Shown here: positions 26,528-34,587 of the stretch, piece after piece
How positions within the stretch are numbered: position 1 is the first letter of the stretch
How the letters are laid out: every line of letters begins with the position of its first letter
Assembly: GCF_000350485.1 (NCBI RefSeq)
Contig: NZ_AORV01000060.1
Span: 62,001 to 126,000, forward strand
Source of the DNA: Ruminiclostridium cellobioparum subsp. termitidis CT1112
GTDB lineage: Bacteria; Bacillota; Clostridia; Acetivibrionales; DSM-1351
Direction of reading: 5' to 3'
DNA length: 64,000 nucleotides
Program-made: the position numbers and the translations under genes
The notes under the pieces: model-generated
Told to the model about the DNA's origin: nothing
Databases searched by the model: none
The model's input: the letters and a program-made list of their open reading frames with translations, nothing else

Positions 26528-27277
26528 TCATATTTTTGCAGCACTGTCCGCATCCAGAAAAAGCTCTGCCGCTTCATAGGTTCTAAGTATGGATGCAGGA
26601 CAGGTCTCCGATACAGGACCATTCAATGTCCTCTCCACAGCTTCGGCCTTGGTCTTTCCGGGTACCATACAATAAATATATCCAGCCGACATTATTGCCG
26701 GAATAGTAAGTGTGAGCGCATGCACAGGCACCATGTCAAGAGCCGTGAAGCATCCGTCATTGACCTGCTGCTTCCTGCAAACCTCATCCAATTCCACAAT
26801 CTTCACCAGGGCTTTATCATTGAAATCCGCAACCGGCGGATCATTAAAAGCAAGATGCCCGTTCTCCCCGATACCAATACAGGCTATATCCGGCGGGAAT
26901 TGTTTTAAAAGCTTTGAATATCTCTCACACTCAGAAATCTCACCGTTTCCACTTCCGTTTAAATAATTTACAGACTTGAAATTAACACAGTCAAACAATT
27001 TTCTTCTTAAAAAATTTCCAAAGCCTTGCGGGGCTTCAGGACTCAAACCGATATATTCATCCAGGTGGAAGGCGTTGATCCTGTCCCACATGATTTGCCT
27101 ATTATTGACCAGAGCCTCAAGGAACTCATTCTGTGATGGAGCCGCAGCAAATACCATGTTTATCTCGTTCTTGTCCGCCAGAAGTTTGATTATTCTTTCG
27201 GCCACCGCGGTTGCAGCCGCTTTGCCCATTTCCAGTCTATTTGCGTATATATTGACTTTCAGTTTGTCTTTAAGCAT
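26528..27277 (-). CDS. nagB: Glucosamine-6-phosphate deaminase
   Basis: A 249-residue deaminase/isomerase converting glucosamine-6-phosphate to fructose-6-phosphate and ammonia. It has the catalytic FHLDEYIGL, the family signature GIGENGHLAFNDPP and VHALTLTIPAI near the C-terminus. The start at 27277 is chosen for GGAGGTAA upstream and family length; the frame from 27349 would overlap the regulator gene. It follows the response regulator by 62 bp, so the sensor system and the enzymes probably share a transcript. Confidence 0.9.
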   Translation of the reverse strand: MLKDKLKVNIYANRLEMGKAAATAVAERIIKLLADKNEINMVFAAAPSQNEFLEALVNNRQIMWDRINAFHLDEYIGLSPEAPQGFGNFLRRKLFDCVNFKSVNYLNGSGNGEISECERYSKLLKQFPPDIACIGIGENGHLAFNDPPVADFNDKALVKIVELDEVCRKQQVNDGCFTALDMVPVHALTLTIPAIMSAGYIYCMVPGKTKAEAVERTLNGPVSETCPASILRTYEAAELFLDADSAAKI

Positions 27278-27339
27278 TGAACAAATTACCTCCGTTCTGA
27301 AACTATTTGGAACCATTAATGCTACGGCCTGAAAAGTAT

Positions 27340-28962
27340 TCATGAGCATCTTTTCTTTCTGAATTCACCGGGATTGGACCCGGTTACCTTTTTAAAAACT
27401 TTTGTGAAATAAGCTTTATTTACATGTCCGACCTTCATGGCTATTTCTTCTATGGTCAATTCGGTTTCCAGCAAAAGTTCCTTTGCCTTTTGGATTCTGA
27501 CACCGGTCAGGAAATCAATAAAGTTGCCGCCGGTTTTACTTTTAAAATATCTGCTGAAATAGCTGCTGTTCATATTTACGTATGCCGCTATGGTTTCAAG
27601 ACTAATGTCCTCCTGTAAATGCTCCGAGATATATTTTAGAATCTTTCTCATTTCGGGAGTACAGGTGTAAGAGGCATTCTTTTTTAAGACATCCACCGTA
27701 TCTGACAAATGTCTGTGAAACGTCTCATTTAATTCATAGACATTATCAATATTAAAAAGTTGTTTCACCCAGGAATCCTGGATGACCTGCCGGTACATGA
27801 AGCCGCTCTTTTCCACAGACTTTCCCAGGCTGTTGACCAGCCTTTCAATCACAATTTTTACATCTGCGGCAAAAACATTTTCCCTTTTGACCTTTTCAAA
27901 AAAAACATATTCCAGGTGTGCAAGCAGTTCAATATTCAGATCCCCCAAATAATGATCGAACTCTTTAACAAGGTCATTCATGTAATTAAAATCAATATTT
28001 GAAAAATTAAATTCTCTTTTTGAGTTATATAAAATTAATCCGTCCTGCATGTAAAATCTATAATTTTTTAATATCAGCATTTCTTCGTAAGCACGTTTGA
28101 TTTCCTGCATTGAACCAACCTGAATCCCCATGTAAATTGTGCAGGTTGCTTTAATAACCTCACTTATACAGCTCTGGATTTCTTTGGACACTGCAGTTAT
28201 TTTCTCATCTATGCTGATTTTAAGGTTTGGAGTGTAATTGAAAATAATTATATATTCATTTTCACCGCTGGGGAAAACTTCTCCGATATCATATTTTTTA
28301 AGAATCTCCTCAACAATATTTAAAACCGCAAATCGTATAAGTTCGGTATCGTTATTGAACAGATCACCGTTAATCAGACCAATATATCTGTCCAGGGTAA
28401 GTAATGCAGGAATATACTTTTGCTTTGATAAATTATAGTTGTATATACTTAAACGTCTCTCAAAGCTGTTTGTATCTACTTTTCCCTTTTTAAGCAACTC
28501 ATTGATGAGTATTTCACTGAGCTGACAGCGGTTACGGTTTAATTCCACCGACAGCTCATTGGCCTTCTTCTTTTTCAGCTTTCTTTCCTCAATACCGGTC
28601 TTGATCTTGGCCAATGCCGAATAGATCTCCTCCCTTGTCATGGTATCTTTTATAAGGTATTCATCAGCACTCAGGTTGACAGCTTTCCTTGCAAAATTAA
28701 AGTCCTCATGGCAGGTCAGAAATATAATATTCGACTCAGGCAGTTTTTCACGGATTTTCTCAGCCATGCCAAACCCGTCCAGTCTGGGCATTGTAATATC
28801 CGTTATTATGAGATCGGGCTTGTGCTCCATTGCCATATAGTAGCCATCTTCCCCGTTGGCGGCGGTACAAATTATCCCAAACCCATGCTTTTCCCAGTCT
28901 ATTGAGACCTTCAACCCCTCTATAACATTAATTTCGTCATCCACCAGCATTACTGTCAGCAA
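27340..28962 (-). CDS. YesN-type response regulator with AraC DNA-binding domain
   Basis: A 540-residue regulator: receiver domain with DDE (8-10) and phospho-acceptor Asp55 in LIITDITMP, a middle region, and an AraC domain (LETIAAYVNMNSSYFSRYFK and IEEIAMKVGHVNKAYFTKVFK). The start is a TTG at 28962 with AAGGGTGAG upstream; the next ATG is too far from that site. It follows its kinase by 7 nt and precedes nagB. It is the best candidate to bind the GTAAA direct repeats found before three transcripts of this region (inference). Confidence 0.9.
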   Translation of the reverse strand: MLTVMLVDDEINVIEGLKVSIDWEKHGFGIICTAANGEDGYYMAMEHKPDLIITDITMPRLDGFGMAEKIREKLPESNIIFLTCHEDFNFARKAVNLSADEYLIKDTMTREEIYSALAKIKTGIEERKLKKKKANELSVELNRNRCQLSEILINELLKKGKVDTNSFERRLSIYNYNLSKQKYIPALLTLDRYIGLINGDLFNNDTELIRFAVLNIVEEILKKYDIGEVFPSGENEYIIIFNYTPNLKISIDEKITAVSKEIQSCISEVIKATCTIYMGIQVGSMQEIKRAYEEMLILKNYRFYMQDGLILYNSKREFNFSNIDFNYMNDLVKEFDHYLGDLNIELLAHLEYVFFEKVKRENVFAADVKIVIERLVNSLGKSVEKSGFMYRQVIQDSWVKQLFNIDNVYELNETFHRHLSDTVDVLKKNASYTCTPEMRKILKYISEHLQEDISLETIAAYVNMNSSYFSRYFKSKTGGNFIDFLTGVRIQKAKELLLETELTIEEIAMKVGHVNKAYFTKVFKKVTGSNPGEFRKKRCS

Positions 28963-28969
28963 TGTATAC

Positions 28970-30766
28970 TCACCCTTTCTGGAATGGCAGATATAAAGTT
29001 ACCTTTGTACCGTTTCTTTCTCCTTCGCAAATATCTATTCCGTAGTTTTGACCATAAATAAGCTTGATCCTGTCATGTATGTTTTTCAGCCCAACACTTT
29101 TATAATACCTTTTGTTGTCCAGCTCTGAAGACTCCCTGTTCAGAATGTTCTCAAGAGTGTTGCCCTGCAGCCCTCTGCCGTTGTCCGTCAGCTCTATCAT
29201 AAGCGAATCCTCTTCTACTGATGCGGATATACGGATAACTCCCTGCTCATTCAGTCCTTCGAATCCATGCAGTATTGAATTTTCAACTATGGGTTGCAGC
29301 AAAAGGTGAGGTATACGGTATTTCATCAGACTGTCATCTATATTGCATTCAAAAATGTAACTGGAACCCTGTTTCATGCAGATTAAATCAAGATAATTTT
29401 TCAGGATCCCAATCTCAGTTTCGAGGGCAACCATTTCCTGCCCGTTTGTAATACTGGCCCTGAGCAATACCGATAGAGAATGCACCATATCTTCAACTTT
29501 CCTGTCACCATTGGCAGCTGCCGCCCATCTTATGGAGCTCAGGGTATTAAAAAGAAAGTGAGGATTTATCTGCGCCTGCAGTGCTTCAAATTCAGCATCC
29601 CTTTTCAGCCGTTCCTGCTCTTTTGTGAGTATCAGCAGCTCACTGACCTTATCCAGCATGTTGTTAAAATTCCGGCTTAATCTTCCAATTTCATCCTCAC
29701 TTACAACTTCAACCTTATGACTGAAATTCCCTTTTTCAACCTTCTTCATGCTCATTCCCAATTTTATGATGGGCTTGCTTATTATATTGGAAATAAACAG
29801 TGCAACCATCAAAAAAGCTACCATGAAAATCAAATTGATAAATAATAGGATATTCCTGATGCTATTTAAAGGTGCTACCAATTTTTCATAGGGTATCATT
29901 GATACCAGTGTCCAGTTGCCTTTTTCAATGTGCACACTGTTTACAACCAATTTTTCTCCGTTCCTGTCAACATCAATATACCAGTTTTTAATATTTTCGT
30001 TGATTTTCGGAACCTCCAGCCTGTAATTAAGGTTTTTTGAAATTTCCTCCTTGTTTTTGCAGGACAGAATATCACCGTTTTTTTGTATCAGATAAATTTC
30101 ATTGGTCCCGTTGTTTGAGCTTAATGCCTTATAAACATCCTTCTCATTTATTTGTATATGCACTACGCCAACCCTGGCCAGACTGCTGTTTCCCTTGACA
30201 GGCATTGCAGCTTCCAGGAAATAGCCTCCGCTGGTGCCAATACCAGGCCTGGTGCCTATCCACCTGATCCTCATGTCCCTGGACCGGACCATTTCCTTAT
30301 ACCAGCTGCTTTGTTTCATAGAACTAGTATAGCTTGAATAATCTTCCCAGTTGCCGTAATCAAATTGTTTTTCTCCCAATATGGTTATGCTGGCATTATA
30401 GGTCATCAGAGAAATTGGGATACTCTCAAATATATCGTCAAATTTCTTTTGTTTTTCATACCTCTGGATTTTACCGGATTGAGTGCTGCTGATATTGTCG
30501 TCAATGAGAATTTCCCTTACATGGCTGTTATTGGCTATGTTCAATAATGTAAAAGCTATATCATCAAGGGTTCTGTTTAATACCTTCGAGGAATCGTTTA
30601 TAGAATTTTCGTTTAAATCGGCGATTTTATCCAGCATGAAGTTTGTCATCACATTATTGGACAGCAATAAGGAAATTATTAATGGGAATACCACAATAAC
30701 AGAGTAGGATATAGTTAATTTTCTTTTTATGCTTAAATTCCGAAATTTTTCGACAATTTTCCTCAC
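28970..30766 (-). CDS. YesM-type sensor histidine kinase
   Basis: A 598-residue membrane kinase: helix about 18-37, a dCache-like extracellular sensor (40-300), a second helix about 304-328, HAMP, then His403 in AQINPHFLFNTL, the N-box QPIVENSILHGF and the ATP lid TDNGRGL. It starts with GTG, with AGGTGA upstream. It stands between the amino-sugar ABC transporter and nagB, and probably senses the transported amino-sugar oligosaccharide, alone or through the binding protein. Confidence 0.9.
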   Translation of the reverse strand: MRKIVEKFRNLSIKRKLTISYSVIVVFPLIISLLLSNNVMTNFMLDKIADLNENSINDSSKVLNRTLDDIAFTLLNIANNSHVREILIDDNISSTQSGKIQRYEKQKKFDDIFESIPISLMTYNASITILGEKQFDYGNWEDYSSYTSSMKQSSWYKEMVRSRDMRIRWIGTRPGIGTSGGYFLEAAMPVKGNSSLARVGVVHIQINEKDVYKALSSNNGTNEIYLIQKNGDILSCKNKEEISKNLNYRLEVPKINENIKNWYIDVDRNGEKLVVNSVHIEKGNWTLVSMIPYEKLVAPLNSIRNILLFINLIFMVAFLMVALFISNIISKPIIKLGMSMKKVEKGNFSHKVEVVSEDEIGRLSRNFNNMLDKVSELLILTKEQERLKRDAEFEALQAQINPHFLFNTLSSIRWAAAANGDRKVEDMVHSLSVLLRASITNGQEMVALETEIGILKNYLDLICMKQGSSYIFECNIDDSLMKYRIPHLLLQPIVENSILHGFEGLNEQGVIRISASVEEDSLMIELTDNGRGLQGNTLENILNRESSELDNKRYYKSVGLKNIHDRIKLIYGQNYGIDICEGERNGTKVTLYLPFQKG

Positions 30767-30843
30767 AAAATCACCTATTCATATTTTAGCATGGCCCAAT
30801 TTAAATATCCATAACTTCATGCCGTTGAAAACTGTATGGAATT

Positions 30844-30925
30844 CGGCAAGCGATCACGGCTGAGAGCCCGAAACAAAGCTTTCAGCCGTGATTGGCTCTA
30901 TAAATTGTACAATATTCCCTTGCCG
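30844..30925 (-). other. Nested hairpin between binding protein and kinase genes
   Basis: An outer stem CGGCAAG/CTTGCCG encloses a perfect 11-bp stem ATCACGGCTGA/TCAGCCGTGAT (30853-30892) and the palindrome ATTGTACAAT. No T-run follows on the minus strand, so it is not a standard terminator; RNA processing or attenuation between transporter and sensor genes is possible. Confidence 0.6.
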
Positions 30926-30946
30926 GATCCTATACTTAAAGTTCTC

Positions 30947-32344
30947 TTACTTGGCGGCCTTTTCCATAATTGCATTTGCCTTATTTTTTGTATTTTTAAG
31001 AGTGGTGTCCAAGGACTGTCCGCCTACGAAATATTTCTCTGCTTCCTCAGTAAATACGTCTATGATTTCACTTTCACCGGGGCCGGATCTTGTCACAATA
31101 TTATCAACCCTTTCAGGATCAAATACAACATTCTTAAAAGCTTCTAGATCATATAAGCTCTCATCAGGACCTACAAGACCTTTTATCATTTCATCTGCAT
31201 TTGTTTTCTTCCAGGCAGACCATGTTTTATGACCAATTTCCAGACCCTCGGAGGTCAAAGCAGTCAGGAATTTAAAAGCTGCTTGTTTATTTGCCGACTT
31301 TGAATTTATTGACCAGCCGATTCCGGCTCCGTCAAGCTGTGATGTGTTAGGTTTGCTGTTTGTAGTCCATCTGGGGTATGTAGCAAAGGTTGTCTTGAAG
31401 GTGTGAGGATATTTGTCGGTCAACTGAATATCGGTGACCATCCAGGAGCCCATGCATACCATGGCAACTTTTCCGCTGAAGAACATGGTTCTGTATTTTA
31501 ATTTCTGTGATGTCAAATCTACATAAGGCACCTGGGATTTGTCCACATTCTCCAGGTCATATCTGAATTGCAAACCGTCTCTGAATGTGGGATTATCAAA
31601 ATTCAGCTTATTGTCGGCCGTAAAGAAAGGATTGTCCATTATCTCGCTTTGGGTGCCAACAGTAAAGAAGTTGGACCATTCGTTCATAAAAGAACCATAT
31701 ATCTTATTCGCACCTTCACCTTTAGTGAGCTTTTTGGCGTATTCTCTATAGTCCTCCCATGTCCAGTCTTTCGGAGGCAGAGGAAGTCCGGCTGCATCAA
31801 GCATATCCTTATTTATAAATACCAGCCACGGAGTTATCTCTTCAGGTATGGCATAAATTTTATCATTATAAGGAGCAAGGCCTTTATATTCGTCAAGTAA
31901 ATTAACACCTGCATTCCCGGCATATTCATCCAGAGGTTCAACTACGCCGTTATCGGCCCACTCTGTTAATTCATACAAAGCAGAGGTTCTGAGCAAATCA
32001 ATCTGTTCACCGGCTGCAATCATAAGATCGGCCTTTTTCTTGTACTCATCATTGTTTACATTTGCTACCAGCGGAGCCATTTCAACCTTGATACCGGGAT
32101 TTTTCTTTTCGAACTCTGTAATAAACTCGGGCCATTTGCGCTGATTATTTGTGGCCTCATCTGTGGCAGTATAGAACTTAAGAGTTATCTCCTTGGCAGG
32201 TGCTCCTGTTGATGCTGACGTGGAGGAATCTCCGGCATTGCTGCTTTCGGAGGCCGGCTTTGTCCCGCCGCACCCTGTTAGTGTTGCCGAAATCAGAAAG
32301 GTTGCAGCTAAAGCTGTCGATAAAAGTTTTGCCATTCTTTTCAT
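30947..32344 (-). CDS. Extracellular sugar-binding lipoprotein
   Basis: A 465-residue CUT1 solute-binding protein. Signal peptide with basic start (MKRMAKLLST) and a clear lipobox LTGC at about residue 25, followed by a Ser/Ala linker; lipid-anchored outside the membrane. The mature domain has NPGIKVEMAPLV and CMGSWMVTDIQL. AAGGAGAG precedes the ATG. It is the third gene of a permease-permease-binder run and probably captures amino-sugar-containing oligosaccharides, given NagA, NagB and GH20 downstream. Confidence 0.9.
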   Translation of the reverse strand: MKRMAKLLSTALAATFLISATLTGCGGTKPASESSNAGDSSTSASTGAPAKEITLKFYTATDEATNNQRKWPEFITEFEKKNPGIKVEMAPLVANVNNDEYKKKADLMIAAGEQIDLLRTSALYELTEWADNGVVEPLDEYAGNAGVNLLDEYKGLAPYNDKIYAIPEEITPWLVFINKDMLDAAGLPLPPKDWTWEDYREYAKKLTKGEGANKIYGSFMNEWSNFFTVGTQSEIMDNPFFTADNKLNFDNPTFRDGLQFRYDLENVDKSQVPYVDLTSQKLKYRTMFFSGKVAMVCMGSWMVTDIQLTDKYPHTFKTTFATYPRWTTNSKPNTSQLDGAGIGWSINSKSANKQAAFKFLTALTSEGLEIGHKTWSAWKKTNADEMIKGLVGPDESLYDLEAFKNVVFDPERVDNIVTRSGPGESEIIDVFTEEAEKYFVGGQSLDTTLKNTKNKANAIMEKAAK

Positions 32345-32412
32345 ATAATCTCTCCTTTTTTATATTTATAAAGGCGTTACCTATATTATAACGAGGCAAT
32401 AATAGATATCCA

Positions 32413-32484
32413 CCACCTTTACAGGTGGCTGGTACCATCTGGTTTTCGGGCAGTGAGCATATCCAGGGTGTCCTTGAGGACACC
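32413..32484 (-). other. Two stem-loops upstream of the binding-protein gene
   Basis: CCACC/GGTGG (32413-32428) and GGTGTCC/GGACACC (32467-32484) lie in the 190-bp gap between permease and binding-protein genes. Such stems may protect a processed 5' end and let the binding protein be made in excess. No terminator tail follows. Confidence 0.5.
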
Positions 32485-32534
32485 TTTACCTCGTTGAAAC
32501 GCCAATATTTCCTAAAGTATTAACCCTTAAAGCA

Positions 32535-33446
32535 CTAACCCTTAACACTTCCTGCAGTCAGGCCCTCGATGATATACTTCTGTCCAAGTGCAAATACGAT
32601 AAACAGCGGTATTATTGCCGATACCGAGGCAGCCATTATCAGTGAATAGAATGATCCGTATTTGTCGGTAAACATCCGCACTCCGATCTGTATGGTAAAC
32701 AGTTTTGCATTGGTAATAAAAATCAAAACGTTTTGATAATCATTCCATGACCATATAAACTTAATAATTGCCATGGTTGCAATAGCCGGTTTTGTCAGAG
32801 GCAAAATAATGTTCCAGAAGGTCCTGAACGTTCCGGCCCCGTCAATTTTAGCAGAGTCGCTGAGCTCTGCGGGCAATGACTTCATAAACTGTGTAATAAA
32901 AAATATATTTGACTGGCTGAACAGCATGCTGATTATCAGACATATATGTGTATCAAACAGGTGAAGCCACTTAAAGTACAGAAATCTTGGGATAAGCGTA
33001 ACCTGGTCAGGTATTATCATTGTGGCGATTATTAAAAGGAATATTTTATCCCTGCCCGGAAATTTCAGCTTTGAGAATGCAAATGCAGCCATACTGGAAA
33101 TTAACAGTGAAAGGACGGTTGTTATTACCGTTACCTTAATGGAATTAAAATAATATAAAGTAAACGGAGCATCTCCAAACCAAACTTCCCTGTAGTTTTC
33201 AATAATTCTGAACTTTGCCGGAATCCATTGAATCGGGTAAGTAAATACATCGACCTCATATTTCATAGAGGTGGAAATCATCCATATAAACGGCAGAACC
33301 ATTACAAGGCTGAATGCAAATAAAATTAATGTAATCACTGTCTTTCCTATTGCATCCCTTAAATTGCTGCCCTTCAATTTTTTATTTATGTTCAAAGTTT
33401 TAACATTGTTGTTAGCTGCTATACCATTCATAATAAAAAGTACCAT
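32535..33446 (-). CDS. Carbohydrate ABC transporter permease (MalG type)
   Basis: A membrane permease of up to 303 residues with six helices and the EAA loop ELSDSAKIDGAGTFRTFWNI; it ends EGLTAGSVKG as MalG/UgpE permeases do. The N-terminus is longer than usual (about 25 polar residues). Two starts are possible: ATG 33446, with AAAGG very close, or ATG 33431, lacking a nearby ribosome site. The first start and its ribosome site lie inside the stem at 33436-33527. Partner of the MalF-type permease upstream. Confidence 0.9.
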   Translation of the reverse strand: MVLFIMNGIAANNNVKTLNINKKLKGSNLRDAIGKTVITLILFAFSLVMVLPFIWMISTSMKYEVDVFTYPIQWIPAKFRIIENYREVWFGDAPFTLYYFNSIKVTVITTVLSLLISSMAAFAFSKLKFPGRDKIFLLIIATMIIPDQVTLIPRFLYFKWLHLFDTHICLIISMLFSQSNIFFITQFMKSLPAELSDSAKIDGAGTFRTFWNIILPLTKPAIATMAIIKFIWSWNDYQNVLIFITNAKLFTIQIGVRMFTDKYGSFYSLIMAASVSAIIPLFIVFALGQKYIIEGLTAGSVKG

Positions 33447-33527
33447 TAGCCTTTCTGGCTCACAAAAAATTGATGGAATTATTCCACGCGCATACCGTGA
33501 GCCGGATAAGGCGTGAATGGTACTTTT
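33436..33527 (-). promoter_or_regulatory. Long stem-loop covering the permease start site
   Basis: AAAAGTACCATTAGCC... pairs with GGCGTGAATGGTACTTTT, and TGGCTCAC with GTGAGCCG, giving arms of nearly 30 bp around a ~33-nt loop. It fills the gap between the two permease genes and buries the ribosome site and first ATG of the second. Confidence 0.65.
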
Positions 33528-34439
33528 CTATTCGTGCACCCATTTTTTTCTGAATATCCATTGAACCAGAGTTATTGCAAAAACTATAATAAACAGCACA
33601 ACGGTAATAGTTGCTCCATAGTTTATATGGCTGTTTCTGAAGGCCTGCTTGTACAGATAATAGACGAGAACCTGTGTGGCATCACCGGGGCCGCCATCTG
33701 TCAAAACACTGATCTGGTCAAATATTCTGAAAGTTTCCATTATCTCATATATGATCAGAAAAAATATCGTGGGTGTTATCATGGGAAGTGTTATTTTCCG
33801 GATCTTTACGAACCAGTTTGCACCATCTATATCAGCCGACTCATACATTTCAGCCGGAACAGTTTGAAGTGCGGCCAGTATAATTACAATATCATATCCA
33901 AGATTCTGCCACACAACCATACCCGATAAGCTTGGCAGTGCCCAATGCAAATCAGAAAGCCATTTCGGCGTATTTTCAATTCCCATGGCTTTAAGCATTT
34001 CTGTAAGCGGGCCGTAGGATGGTTGCATAACAACCATCCAGATAGTTGCAACAGCAACAGTACTTGAGATATAGGGCAAAAAGTAGATGGCCTTAAAGAA
34101 GTTTTTAAAATAGCAGTACTTATTTATTAAAACTGCTAATATAAAGCTGACTACCAGCTGAACAGGTATTGTATAAAAAAGTAATAGAATATTATTTTTT
34201 AAAGCTGTATAAAAGGTTGCATCCTTAAATAAATCAATGTAATTTTTAAATCCTACAAATGACAGCTTTGAAATATCGGTAGCAACCGAACCCCAATTGG
34301 TAAAACTGATTATGGCAGTCAGGAATACTGGCAGAATTGCCATAAACAGCAGAAAAAACAAGCATGGGAGTATAAACATATACCCGGCAAAACTTTCACT
34401 GTTGCGCAGTGAATTAATTTTTCTAAGAATAGAATCCAT
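33528..34439 (-). CDS. Carbohydrate ABC transporter permease (MalF type)
   Basis: A 303-residue membrane permease with six helices and the EAA loop EMYESADIDGANWFVKIRKI. It opens with FAGYMFILPCLFFLLFMAIL, typical of UgpA-type CUT1 permeases. AAGGGG lies upstream of the ATG. It is the first gene of the amino-sugar transporter transcript, under the promoter at 34495-34558. No ATPase gene is nearby. Confidence 0.92.
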   Translation of the reverse strand: MDSILRKINSLRNSESFAGYMFILPCLFFLLFMAILPVFLTAIISFTNWGSVATDISKLSFVGFKNYIDLFKDATFYTALKNNILLLFYTIPVQLVVSFILAVLINKYCYFKNFFKAIYFLPYISSTVAVATIWMVVMQPSYGPLTEMLKAMGIENTPKWLSDLHWALPSLSGMVVWQNLGYDIVIILAALQTVPAEMYESADIDGANWFVKIRKITLPMITPTIFFLIIYEIMETFRIFDQISVLTDGGPGDATQVLVYYLYKQAFRNSHINYGATITVVLFIIVFAITLVQWIFRKKWVHE

Positions 34440-34494
34440 TATATCGACCCCTTATATTTGTTTAACTATGCTAGTAACATCTTCTACAATCTAA

Positions 34495-34558
34495 ATGATA
34501 TACTGAGGTCCATATAGCCTCAATCTTATATTTTTACGTATAATTCTTCTTTCTTTAC
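34495..34558 (-). promoter_or_regulatory. AraC-type activated promoter of the amino-sugar transporter
   Basis: On the minus strand: GTAAA (34554-34558), GTAAA 21 bp on (34533-34537), then 10 bp to -35 TTGAGG (34518-34523), then 17 bp to -10 TATCAT (34495-34500). The same spacing recurs at 39124-39187 and 46497-46560. Direct repeats two helix turns apart next to a poor -35 are typical AraC-family activator sites. Confidence 0.75.
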
Positions 34559-34587
34559 CTTCGGTGTCAATAAAGTCGTTTTTACTA

